A stretch of DNA of 10,256 nucleotides from Dysgonomonas sp. (GTDB lineage: Bacteria > Bacteroidota > Bacteroidia > Bacteroidales > Dysgonomonadaceae): positions 1-10,256 of the forward strand of contig DQAM01000173.1 in assembly GCA_003523545.1 (NCBI GenBank). The letters are read 5' to 3'. A program made the position numbers and the translations under genes. Below the pieces are notes generated by a model. That model was given only the letters and a program-made list of their open reading frames with translations. It ran no database searches and had not been told where the DNA came from. Below are positions 1 to 7,325 of this stretch, one piece after another. How positions within the stretch are numbered: the stretch's first letter is position 1; every line of letters begins with the position of its first letter.

Positions 1-4
1 CTAG

Positions 5-2932
5 GAAAATCTAAAAGAGAAAACACTCAATGTCACTGTCGGTGAGAAAATAGACTCCACTTTCGTTTCGGAAATACTCGATTCGTACGGTTTCGAATAC
101 ACCGAATATGTATACGAACCGGGGCAATATGCAGTCAGGGGTAGTATCCTCGACGTTTTTTCTTTTTCATCAGAATATCCGTACCGCATCGACTTTTTTG
201 GTGACGAAGTGGAAACAATCCGCTTGTTCGAAGTAGATACACAGTTATCGAAAGAACAGTTGAAAACCATACAGATCATTCCCGAAATATCTAAGGGAAA
301 CCTGTTAAGTGAATCTTTTCTGAACCTTCTTCCTGCCGATACCATACTCGGGTACAAAGATTTTTCGTGGATACAGGGACGTCTGAATTTCATTTACAAT
401 GACCTCCCGATACTTGAAAATTCCGAGTATGAAAAAGATGTACAGTCCAAACTGCTTCCTGAGAACGTATTTACCGAACAGTCTAGGAATTTCAAACATT
501 TACAGTTCGGGAATAAAGCTTACGATACCCCGGAGGCCGTGTTGCAGTTCGAAACATCATTACAACCCGTTTTCCATAAGAATTTTGATCTGGTAAGTAA
601 AAGCCTGCACGAATTTTTAGAGCAGAACTATAGGATATATATCCTCAGCGACAGCGTAAAGCAAACCGACCGTCTGAAAACGATTTTCGAAGACCGGGGG
701 GATGATATTAGCTTTACGCCTATCAATAAAACCCTTCACGAAGGCTTTATTGAACACACATTGAAAATCTGCTGTTTCACCGACCATCAGATTTTTGACC
801 GTTTTCATAAATTCAATCTGAAGTCGGAAAATGCCCGTTCCGGTAAAATCGCTCTTAGCATCAAGGAGTTGAAACAATTGCAGATAGGTGATTACATCGT
901 ACATAACGACCATGGAGTAGGTAAATTCGGCGGACTTGTACGACTCAATCAGAATGGCAAGATACAGGAAAATATAAAACTTATCTACCTGAACGGGGAT
1001 GCTCTCTTCGTTCCTATACACTCGCTATATAAAATATCGAAATACCGGGGCAAAGAAGGCGAACCTCCCCGGGTAAATAAACTGGGTTCGGGTGCATGGC
1101 AGAAGATGAAAGATTCGACCAAGAAAAGGTTGAAAGACATCGCCCGTGACCTTATTCTATTATACTCTAAACGACGAGACGAAAAAGGTTTCAACCTCTC
1201 ACCTGACTCCTTTCTGCAGACCGAACTGGAAGCATCTTTTATCTATGAAGATACTCCCGACCAGATAACCTCTACTACCGACGTTAAAAAAGACATGGAA
1301 AGCGAACGTCCTATGGACAGGCTCATTTGCGGGGATGTCGGATTCGGAAAAACGGAAGTCGCCATCCGTTCGGCATTTAAAGCTGTGGCAGATAATAAGC
1401 AGGTAGCGGTACTTGTGCCGACAACCGTGCTCGCCGCACAGCATTTTCGCACTTTCAGCGAACGGTTAAAGGATTTTCCGGCTAAGATTGATTACATCAG
1501 CCGTGCCCGCAAGCCGTCCGACATCAAACGGATATTATCAGAACTTCACGAAGGTAAGATCGACATCATCATAGGAACTCACCGCCTGGTAAATAAAGAT
1601 GTACAATTTAATGACCTGGGACTGCTGATTATCGATGAAGAACAGAAGTTCGGCGTTTCGGTCAAAGAGAAACTAAAGCAGATGCGTTCCAACGTAGACA
1701 CACTGACGATGAGTGCTACGCCTATACCGCGTACCCTGCAATTCTCGCTGATGGGTGCCCGTGATTTATCTACGATAAACACCCCGCCCCCTAACAGGTA
1801 CCCTACACATACCGAAGTACATACATTTAATACCGAGATTATCCGCGAAGCTATCAATTTCGAAATGAGCCGTAACGGACAGGTATTTTTCATAAATAAC
1901 CGCATCAATAACCTGCCGGAAATCGAAAGCATTGTCCGGAGAGAAGTTCCCGATGCAAGGGTTGCCGTAGGGCACGGACAGATGGATCCGCAAAAACTGG
2001 AGCAAGTTATTACAGATTTCATTGATTACGAATACGATGTGCTTATCGCTACATCTATCATTGAATCGGGTATCGACATCCCGAACGCAAATACCATTAT
2101 TGTCAACAATGCACAGCAATTCGGGCTGAGCGACTTACACCAACTGAGGGGACGTGTCGGAAGAAGCAACCGCAAAGCATTCTGCTATCTGCTGGCTCCT
2201 CCGCTGGATACACTCACACCCGAAGCGAAACGGAGATTACAAGCCATAGAAAATTTTTCAGACCTCGGAAGCGGTATCCATATCGCCATGCAGGATTTGG
2301 ATATTCGCGGAGCCGGAAATCTTTTAGGTGCGGAGCAAAGCGGATTCATTGCTGATTTAGGTTTCGAAGCTTATCAGAAAATATTAACGGAGGCAAGGAA
2401 TGAGCTTAAGAATGAAGAATTTGCTGAGTTATATCATACATCTGAACAGGGCGAAAAAACAAAAGGAGACAACTTTGTAGAAGATGTCGTTATCGAAACG
2501 GACATGGAACTTCTTTTCCCACCGACTTATATACCAAACGATTCGGAACGTGTATCTATTTATGGCGAATTGAACCGTTTGGAAAAAGAAGAGGATGTAG
2601 ATAAATTCGTCCGGATGCTGGAAGACCGCTTTGGTAAGATACCGAAAGAAGGACAGGAATTAATCGGGATTATACGTCTGCGCCGTATTGCGAAACAACT
2701 TAGTATTGAAAAGGTACTTCTGAGAAACGGTCAGATGATGCTGTATTTGGTATCAAATCCACAATCATTATATTATCAGTCACAGGCTTTCGACAAACTT
2801 CTGACTTATATACAGAAACATCCAAGGGAGTGCCAGTTGAGGGACAACAACGGAAAACGCTCTATCGTCATCAAGAATGTTGAAAATGTGGATAAAGCAT
2901 ATTATATTCTGAATGAAATAAATCAGGATTAA
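5..2932 (+). CDS. mfd: Transcription-repair coupling factor Mfd, 5'-truncated
   Basis: Mfd is an ATP-dependent DNA translocase that removes RNA polymerase stalled at lesions and recruits UvrA for nucleotide excision repair. The open frame runs from base 5 (975 residues). Numbering from there, a UvrB-like region containing YVYEPGQYAVRG lies near residues 40-50, a CarD-like RNA-polymerase-interaction domain at about 291-360 (GDYIVHNDHGVGKF), Walker A GDVGFGKT at about 443, the DEEQ box at about 544, SATPIPRT at about 570, QLRGRVGR at 713-720, and the C-terminal TRCF domain from about 830. Bacteroidales Mfd is usually about 1,100 residues, so roughly 140 N-terminal residues are missing. The first ATG is at 209, but clear Mfd homology extends upstream of it to base 5, so 209 is not the natural start. 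Bases 2-4 are an in-frame TAG, which is either an edge or sequence error or a real lesion. Product identity is certain; intactness is not. Confidence 0.95.
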   Translation, partial: ENLKEKTLNVTVGEKIDSTFVSEILDSYGFEYTEYVYEPGQYAVRGSILDVFSFSSEYPYRIDFFGDEVETIRLFEVDTQLSKEQLKTIQIIPEISKGNLLSESFLNLLPADTILGYKDFSWIQGRLNFIYNDLPILENSEYEKDVQSKLLPENVFTEQSRNFKHLQFGNKAYDTPEAVLQFETSLQPVFHKNFDLVSKSLHEFLEQNYRIYILSDSVKQTDRLKTIFEDRGDDISFTPINKTLHEGFIEHTLKICCFTDHQIFDRFHKFNLKSENARSGKIALSIKELKQLQIGDYIVHNDHGVGKFGGLVRLNQNGKIQENIKLIYLNGDALFVPIHSLYKISKYRGKEGEPPRVNKLGSGAWQKMKDSTKKRLKDIARDLILLYSKRRDEKGFNLSPDSFLQTELEASFIYEDTPDQITSTTDVKKDMESERPMDRLICGDVGFGKTEVAIRSAFKAVADNKQVAVLVPTTVLAAQHFRTFSERLKDFPAKIDYISRARKPSDIKRILSELHEGKIDIIIGTHRLVNKDVQFNDLGLLIIDEEQKFGVSVKEKLKQMRSNVDTLTMSATPIPRTLQFSLMGARDLSTINTPPPNRYPTHTEVHTFNTEIIREAINFEMSRNGQVFFINNRINNLPEIESIVRREVPDARVAVGHGQMDPQKLEQVITDFIDYEYDVLIATSIIESGIDIPNANTIIVNNAQQFGLSDLHQLRGRVGRSNRKAFCYLLAPPLDTLTPEAKRRLQAIENFSDLGSGIHIAMQDLDIRGAGNLLGAEQSGFIADLGFEAYQKILTEARNELKNEEFAELYHTSEQGEKTKGDNFVEDVVIETDMELLFPPTYIPNDSERVSIYGELNRLEKEEDVDKFVRMLEDRFGKIPKEGQELIGIIRLRRIAKQLSIEKVLLRNGQMMLYLVSNPQSLYYQSQAFDKLLTYIQKHPRECQLRDNNGKRSIVIKNVENVDKAYYILNEINQD

Positions 2933-2970
2933 TGCAATAAATTAGGTAGGCAGTAGTTAATAGATTGTAT

Positions 2971-3018
2971 GGGCGGGTCTAAAATGAACCATACACGGAC
3001 GGCTTTAGAAGCCCCCCC
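2971..3018 (+). other. G/C-rich imperfect stem-loop upstream of the threonylcarbamoyl-AMP synthase gene
   Basis: The left arm GGGCGGGTCTAAA (2971-2983) can pair with TTTAGA (3004-3009) plus a run of seven C (3012-3018). This gives 6 bp, a 2-nt bulge, then GGG/CCC, one C-C mismatch and GGG/CCC, closing a loop of about 20 nt. The G/C runs stand out from the AT-rich spacer. There is no following T-tract, so it is not a standard intrinsic terminator. It ends 25 nt before the preferred start codon at 3044 and may be a leader RNA structure. Function unknown. Confidence 0.4.
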
Positions 3019-3043
3019 TACAATCATAGAACTTATAAAAACT

Positions 3044-3607
3044 ATGAATGAAGATATAAAAAAAGCAGTTGAGGTAATGTCACAGGGAGGGCTTATACTC
3101 TACCCGACCGATACGATATGGGGAATAGGTTGCGACGCTACCAATGCGGAAGCTGTTCAAAAAGTGTACGACCTGAAACAACGGTCCGACAGTAAAGCCA
3201 TGATTGTACTGATTGACAATCCCGTCAAGCTCAACTACTATCTGGCTGAAACTCCCGATCTAGCATGGGACCTGATTGAAGTATGCGACAAGCCTTTGAC
3301 AATCATTTACGACAATGCTCGGAATATTGCTGAAAACCTGATTGCAGAAGACGGAAGCCTGGCTATACGGGTGACGAAAGAAAGTTTTTCCGAACAATTG
3401 TGCCGGCGTTTCCGAAAAGCCATAGTATCTACTTCTGCCAATGTGAGCGGAGAGCCTTCACCCCAAAACTTTTCCGAAATATCGGATGTTATAAAAAACG
3501 GTGTGGATTTCATAGTCTCTTACCGGCAGGAAGATACAGCAAAAGCAAAAGCCTCGAGCATCATTAAACTAGGTCAGGGCGGGCAAATAAAAATAATCAG
3601 GGAATAA
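3044..3607 (+). CDS. tsaC: L-threonylcarbamoyladenylate synthase (Sua5/YciO/YrdC/TsaC family)
   Basis: This enzyme makes threonylcarbamoyl-AMP from threonine, bicarbonate and ATP, the first step of the universal t6A37 modification of ANN-decoding tRNAs. The 187-residue protein has the YrdC fold signatures: LYPTDTIWGIGCD at residues 19-31, the basic K45-x-R47-x3-K51 motif, and STSANVSG at 129-136. I chose the ATG at 3044 because family members in this group begin with an EDIKKA-like helix right after the Met and are about 185-190 residues long. In-frame ATGs at 2969 and 2984 would add up to 25 residues that cross the G/C-rich stem-loop and do not look like the family. The gene follows mfd after a 111-nt gap without a recognisable promoter box, and its stop is 3 nt before the next start, so the two downstream genes are probably one operon. 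The canonical proline after K51 is alanine here. YciO-type paralogy cannot be excluded. Confidence 0.9.
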   Translation: MNEDIKKAVEVMSQGGLILYPTDTIWGIGCDATNAEAVQKVYDLKQRSDSKAMIVLIDNPVKLNYYLAETPDLAWDLIEVCDKPLTIIYDNARNIAENLIAEDGSLAIRVTKESFSEQLCRRFRKAIVSTSANVSGEPSPQNFSEISDVIKNGVDFIVSYRQEDTAKAKASSIIKLGQGGQIKIIRE

Positions 3608-3610
3608 ATA

Positions 3611-4183
3611 ATGAAAACACTTTACGAAAACGAAACGATAACCGGTGATGATTTCAGCGACATAGATGAAATCGCCAATGTCGAGTTTATCGACTGCACA
3701 ATAGAAAAAGTAAATCTGTTCGAGAAAAAACTAACGGAATGCATATTTACCAACTGCACCTTTTCGAATGTGAATATGGCCATGAGCAAGCTTCCCGGCA
3801 CACAGATGAATAGAGCCAGATTCGAAAATTGCAAAATAATGGGAATCGATTTCAGCCAATGCCGTAACTTTTTATTTGAAGTTAGTTTCTATAGTTGCAT
3901 TCTGGATTTCAGTTCTTTCGAAAATATGAAAATGCAGAATACCGAATTTATAGACTGTTCGATGAAAGGTGTAGATTTAGTAGGAACCAATCTGGAAAAG
4001 TCAAAGTTCATGAATTGCAATCTTGAGGATGCTATTTTTATAAGAACCAACCTCAAAGAAGCCGACCTCAGTACCGCTTACAATTTTATAATTCCTCCCA
4101 CTCAGAATTTTCTTAAAAAAGCCGTTTTTTCGGAAAGTAATTTATCCGGATTATTACACGAATTCGACATCCGGCTGGTTTAA
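3611..4183 (+). CDS. Pentapeptide-repeat protein, Qnr/McbG-like
   Basis: The 190-residue protein has degenerate pentapeptide repeats of the A(D/N)LxX type along nearly its whole length, with F, L, M or I every fifth position (for example DLVGTNLEKSKFMNC, then LKEADL). This predicts a right-handed quadrilateral beta-helix. A short non-repeat break (about 150-165, containing IIPPTQNF) is followed by a last F/L coil and the ending LLHEFDIRLV, which recalls the C-terminal coil and dimer contact of Qnr- and McbG-type proteins. Those proteins mimic DNA and shield gyrase; whether this one does is inference. There is no signal peptide, so it is probably cytosolic. It starts 3 nt after the threonylcarbamoyl-AMP synthase gene and is probably translated from the same mRNA. 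It is slightly shorter than plasmid Qnr proteins (about 215-220 residues). Confidence 0.85.
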   Translation: MKTLYENETITGDDFSDIDEIANVEFIDCTIEKVNLFEKKLTECIFTNCTFSNVNMAMSKLPGTQMNRARFENCKIMGIDFSQCRNFLFEVSFYSCILDFSSFENMKMQNTEFIDCSMKGVDLVGTNLEKSKFMNCNLEDAIFIRTNLKEADLSTAYNFIIPPTQNFLKKAVFSESNLSGLLHEFDIRLV

Positions 4184-4195
4184 CTAATTTGTATC

Positions 4196-4222
4196 AAAAG
4201 AATAACTTAAAATAGTTCTTTT
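4196..4222 (+). terminator. Possible weak terminator after the pentapeptide-repeat gene
   Basis: AAAAGAA (4196-4202) is complementary to TTCTTTT (4216-4222), with an extra CT/AG pair possible inside the 13-nt loop. It lies 12 nt after the stop codon. The stem is entirely A/T-rich apart from one G-C pair, and the descending arm itself supplies the U-rich stretch. It is a weak candidate judged by position. Confidence 0.3.
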
Positions 4223-4238
4223 ATATGTTCTAATTTCT

Positions 4239-4246
4239 TAAATTTG
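4239..4246 (+). promoter_or_regulatory. Candidate Bacteroidetes -7 box for the ClC gene
   Basis: TAAATTTG matches the Bacteroidetes housekeeping -7 consensus TAnnTTTG and lies 32 nt upstream of the ATG at 4279. No clear -33 TTTG is present at the usual distance, only T-rich sequence. This would give a short leader of roughly 25 nt. Confidence 0.4.
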
Positions 4247-4278
4247 GCACTCTTTTTTAAAAAATTGAGAAAAGGTAT

Positions 4279-6069
4279 ATGGAAAACGAGAGTGTATTTG
4301 ATAAATTTATAGCCTGGAAGAGCAGGAATATACGGGAACAGCATTTCGTAATATTTCTCAGTTTTCTCGTAGGGCTGCTTACTGCCGCCGCGGCGCTTCT
4401 ACTAAAGACATTGATACACTTTATACAACATTTCCTTACGCAGAATTTCAGTGAAGCAAGCGTTAACTACCTCTATCTTCTTTATCCGGTCGTCGGTATC
4501 CTTTTAGCGGGATTATATGTACGTTACATCGTAAAAGACGATATCAGCCACGGGGTAACCAAAATTCTTTATGCCATCTCCCAACGGAAAAGCTACATCA
4601 AACCGCACAATATGTATACGTCTATTGTGGCGAGTTCCCTTACTATTGGATTCGGAGGCTCGGTCGGAGCAGAAGCACCTATTGTACTGACCGGCTCTGC
4701 AATCGGTTCCAATCTGGGAAGATTATTCAGAATCGAGCAAAGGTATCTGATGCTTCTGATAGGCTGCGGAGCGGCGGGAGCCATAGCAGGAATCTTTAAA
4801 GCACCGATAGCAGGAATGGTATTTGTGGTCGAAGTACTGATGCTCGACCTCACCATGGCCACAGTAACTCCGCTACTGGTAACAGCGGCAACAGCAACAA
4901 CTTTTACATACCTTACTACAGGTACCGGGGCAATGTTCCAGTTCGCACATGCCGAATTGTTCGAACTCGAGCGCATTCCGTATGTAATTATTTTAGGCCT
5001 GTTTTGCGGATTGGTTTCCCTTTATTTTACAAGGGCGATGAACTATACCGAAGATATCTTCCGTAAATTAAGTTATTGGCAGAAATTCATTTTAGGTTCG
5101 GCATTACTTAGTGTATTGATTTTTCTTTTCCCTCCTCTTTATGGTGAAGGATATAATACGATAAATTCCTTATTAAGCGGATTGACGGATAATGAAGCGA
5201 TTATGAACGGAAGCCTCTTTTATCCTTTACGGTCTTCTAACTGGGGATTGATAGGGCTTTTAGTATCTCTCCTTATCTTTAAAGTATATGCATCCGTCGC
5301 TACCAACGGAGCGGGAGGTACAGGCGGGATATTTGCACCGTCCCTTTTTCTGGGATGTATAGCCGGTTTTACATTTGCTTTTATCCTCGATAAATTAGGC
5401 CTTTCACCTTATCTGCCTCACGAAAATTTTGCTTTGATGGGTATGGCAGGCGTGATGGCAGGTGTTATGCATGCTCCGCTTACTGGTACTTTCCTGATTG
5501 CGGAATTGACAGGAGGATATGAACTATTACTGCCGCTGCTTATAGTTTCGACAATTTCATATGTTACTATTTCCCTTTTCGAACCCCATAGTATATATGC
5601 GATGCGTCTGGCGAAAAAAGGCGAATTAATCACGCATCACAAGGATAAAGCGGTTCTTACACTTATGGAACTGAGGTCTCTGATAGAACATAACTTCCAG
5701 ACCGTACAACCCGAAATGACATTGGGAGATGTAGTCAAAGTAATCACCCAATCGTCCCGAAACGTATTTCCAGTAGTAGACAAAGACGGTTTGTTGATGG
5801 GAATTGTACTGATAGATAACATACGTAACATTATGTTCCGTCCCGAACTGTACGACCGTTTCAAGGTCACACGCATCATGGTATCTCCTCCTGCCGTTAT
5901 CAATATCAATATGCAGATGGGTAAAATCATGGAATTATTTGACAAGACAAAAGCCTGGAATCTTCCTGTTATAGACGACGATGGTGTTTACCAGGGATTT
6001 GTATCCAAATCAAGTATATTGAATACGTATCGTAGGGTTTTGGTAGAGAATTTTTCAGAACAGGATTAA
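4279..6069 (+). CDS. ClC-family chloride channel/transporter with two C-terminal CBS domains
   Basis: This is a polytopic inner-membrane protein of the voltage-gated chloride channel superfamily, 596 residues. The membrane domain (about 20-440) has the filter segment GSVGAEAP, where E132 occupies the gating-glutamate position of the classical GKEGP motif. A second signature, GTGGIFAP, lies at about 347-354 (the GxFxP anion-binding motif). The GSGIP-like segment is replaced by ISHGV. The gating glutamate is retained, so H+/Cl- antiport is possible, but antiporter and channel cannot be told apart by reading. Two CBS domains follow, at about 470-520 and 527-585, ending near the C-terminus; in this family they usually sense adenine nucleotides or control gating. 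The stop codon is 9 nt before the next ATG, so the gene is probably co-transcribed with the DNA glycosylase-like gene. A -7 box sits at 4239. Confidence 0.95.
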   Translation: MENESVFDKFIAWKSRNIREQHFVIFLSFLVGLLTAAAALLLKTLIHFIQHFLTQNFSEASVNYLYLLYPVVGILLAGLYVRYIVKDDISHGVTKILYAISQRKSYIKPHNMYTSIVASSLTIGFGGSVGAEAPIVLTGSAIGSNLGRLFRIEQRYLMLLIGCGAAGAIAGIFKAPIAGMVFVVEVLMLDLTMATVTPLLVTAATATTFTYLTTGTGAMFQFAHAELFELERIPYVIILGLFCGLVSLYFTRAMNYTEDIFRKLSYWQKFILGSALLSVLIFLFPPLYGEGYNTINSLLSGLTDNEAIMNGSLFYPLRSSNWGLIGLLVSLLIFKVYASVATNGAGGTGGIFAPSLFLGCIAGFTFAFILDKLGLSPYLPHENFALMGMAGVMAGVMHAPLTGTFLIAELTGGYELLLPLLIVSTISYVTISLFEPHSIYAMRLAKKGELITHHKDKAVLTLMELRSLIEHNFQTVQPEMTLGDVVKVITQSSRNVFPVVDKDGLLMGIVLIDNIRNIMFRPELYDRFKVTRIMVSPPAVININMQMGKIMELFDKTKAWNLPVIDDDGVYQGFVSKSSILNTYRRVLVENFSEQD

Positions 6070-6078
6070 ATTTTTGAG

Positions 6079-6660
6079 ATGAGTACTATTGAACACCATC
6101 CCCTGCCCCCTTTCCTACCCGAAGAAGCACGCCTGTTAATGCTGGGAAGTTTCCCCCCTAAAAAAGAAAGATGGTCTATGGATTTTTATTATCCTAATTT
6201 TCAGAACGATATGTGGAGGATCTTCGGACTAATATTCTTTGATGATAAGAACTATTTCATAAGTGGAGACAATAAATCCTTTGATAAGGAAAAACTAGAA
6301 AACTTCCTTATCGAAAAACACATTGCCATAAGCGACATGGCAATATCGGTAATACGGCACAAAGACAATGCATCGGATAACTTCCTGGAAATAGTCGAAC
6401 CCCGCAATATAAAAGAGATCTTAGCGAAAATACCCATGTGCAACACCGTTGTAACAACAGGACAAAAAGCAACGGATATCTTTACTAAAATCATGGATAT
6501 AGAACCTCCTAAAATAGGAGATTTCACAGCCTTTATATTCAATGATAAGCCGGTTCGTTTTTACAGGATGCCTTCTTCGTCAAGAGCTTACCCTCTGAAG
6601 CTTGAGAAAAAAGCCAGGATATATAAAGAAATGTTGAAACAGATAGCAATGATGAAGTAA
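6079..6660 (+). CDS. Uracil/hypoxanthine-DNA glycosylase-superfamily protein
   Basis: The 193-residue protein carries the N-terminal UDG-superfamily motif in the form LMLGSFPPKKERW (residues 20-32), then FYYPN (36-40) and NDMW (43-46). This arrangement resembles the family-6 (hypoxanthine/deoxyinosine) branch, where an asparagine in the N-x-[FM]-W segment (here N43) supports catalysis. The C-terminal loop is MPSSSRAYP (164-172) and stands where UDGs have their H-S/P-S DNA-intercalation motif. The expected role is removal of deaminated bases (hypoxanthine or uracil) in base-excision repair. Substrate specificity is inference, because the second motif lacks the usual histidine. The start at 6079 lies 9 nt after the ClC stop, and no promoter is visible between them. 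It converges with the MarR gene across 54 bp in which I see no clear hairpin terminator. Confidence 0.85.
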   Translation: MSTIEHHPLPPFLPEEARLLMLGSFPPKKERWSMDFYYPNFQNDMWRIFGLIFFDDKNYFISGDNKSFDKEKLENFLIEKHIAISDMAISVIRHKDNASDNFLEIVEPRNIKEILAKIPMCNTVVTTGQKATDIFTKIMDIEPPKIGDFTAFIFNDKPVRFYRMPSSSRAYPLKLEKKARIYKEMLKQIAMMK

Positions 6661-6714
6661 AACCTTTATCCCTCTAATATTACTGTCTTACTTTTCTCCA
6701 AATGCATTCTTGAT

Positions 6715-7176
6715 TCAATAGTTAGCTTTTATCAGCTTAACCATATCAGCATTGAACTTTTTTTGCCCTTTACCCAAAATAGAAAAGAATTTAGCATCTA
6801 TAGATTCTATCAATTTGATAGCATCTTTCATGAGTTCTCTTCCCTCAGCCGTCAGCGATACAGACTTAGCCCTCGTATCCGCAGAATGTGCCTGCCTGGA
6901 AATATAACCCACTTTCTGTAATCCTTTCAAAATCTGAGATACTGTCATAGGTTCCATTTTGGTATGCTGAGAAAGCCCTATCTGAGTCACTTCCTCATCA
7001 TTTAATGTCAACCAGTAGATACTAGCTAAAATCACGTACTGCGAATGAGATATCCGGAAAGTCATTTCTAATGCTCTCTTTTGTTCTTGTTGCCATATGC
7101 TGGATACCTGCCACAACAGAAAACCCGAATTATCTTCTATATACTTAATAGTAAACGGGATATAACTCTTCTTCAT
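6715..7176 (-). CDS. MarR-family winged-helix transcriptional regulator
   Basis: This is a 153-residue MarR/SlyA-type dimeric repressor. The helix-turn-helix lies around residues 62-90 (TQIGLSQHTKMEPMTVSQIL). The wing carries the signature D-x-R followed by SVSLTAEG (about 99-110), and N- and C-terminal helices provide the dimer interface. There are no cysteines, so thiol-based redox sensing of the OhrR kind is ruled out; a small-molecule ligand is more likely. It diverges from msrC. The shared 149-bp spacer contains inverted repeats around the gene's own -7 box, suggesting autoregulation. A three-codon ORF (M-N-K-stop) overlaps the start, its TGA sharing bases with the ATG. The effector and regulon are unknown. 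Confidence 0.93.
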   Translation of the reverse strand: MKKSYIPFTIKYIEDNSGFLLWQVSSIWQQEQKRALEMTFRISHSQYVILASIYWLTLNDEEVTQIGLSQHTKMEPMTVSQILKGLQKVGYISRQAHSADTRAKSVSLTAEGRELMKDAIKLIESIDAKFFSILGKGQKKFNADMVKLIKANY

Positions 7177-7200
7177 TTATTCATTTTTTATAATATTTTT

Positions 7201-7249
7201 TCTAAAATACATCCTTTTAGATTAATTACAAACATATTAATCCTAAAGA
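7201..7249. promoter_or_regulatory. Nested inverted repeats, candidate MarR operator
   Basis: TCTAAAA (7201-7207) and TTTTAGA (7215-7221) form a perfect 7-bp inverted repeat with a 7-nt centre (21 bp overall, a typical size for a MarR site). The right arm also begins a second, imperfect repeat: TTTTAGATTAAT (7215-7226) faces ATTAATCCTAAAG (7236-7248), which is complementary apart from one extra base. The marR -7 box (7229-7236) lies in the centre of that second repeat, so a bound dimer would block it. Autorepression, and possibly msrC control, are inference. Confidence 0.45.
7229..7236 (-). promoter_or_regulatory. Candidate -7 box for the MarR gene
   Basis: Read on the minus strand, TATGTTTG is a perfect TAnnTTTG match 52 nt upstream of the marR ATG. 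No -33 TTTG is obvious. The expected leader is about 45 nt. Confidence 0.45.
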
Positions 7250-7292
7250 ATCTTAATTTATTGTATTATTATGTTCCTTGTTATGTAATTGT

Positions 7293-7300
7293 TATCTTTA
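7293..7300 (+). promoter_or_regulatory. Weak -7-like box for msrC
   Basis: TATCTTTA matches TAnnTTTG at all but the last position and lies 25 nt before the msrC ATG. No -33 element is seen at a convincing distance. It is the best candidate in the spacer for the rightward promoter. Confidence 0.25.
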
Positions 7301-7325
7301 CTAAAAAATAAAATAGTTTATTAAT

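Noticed and set aside
209..2932. Taking mfd as a complete gene starting at ATG 209
   Set aside because: Strong Mfd-type sequence (YVYEPGQYAVRG and the following strands) is encoded upstream in the same frame, so this ATG is internal.
6153..6158. Six-C run in the glycosylase gene as a phase-variable tract
   Set aside because: It encodes the conserved Pro-Pro of the first motif and is too short to suggest slippage.
6661..6714. Terminator between the convergent glycosylase and MarR genes
   Set aside because: Only a 4-bp TTGA/TCAA pairing could be found and no clear stem followed by a T-tract on either strand.
7081..7311. Plus-strand 76-codon open frame across the marR 5' end and spacer
   Set aside because: It overlaps the marR coding strand in reverse, and its second half is translated AT-rich spacer containing the operator-like repeats; no family resemblance.
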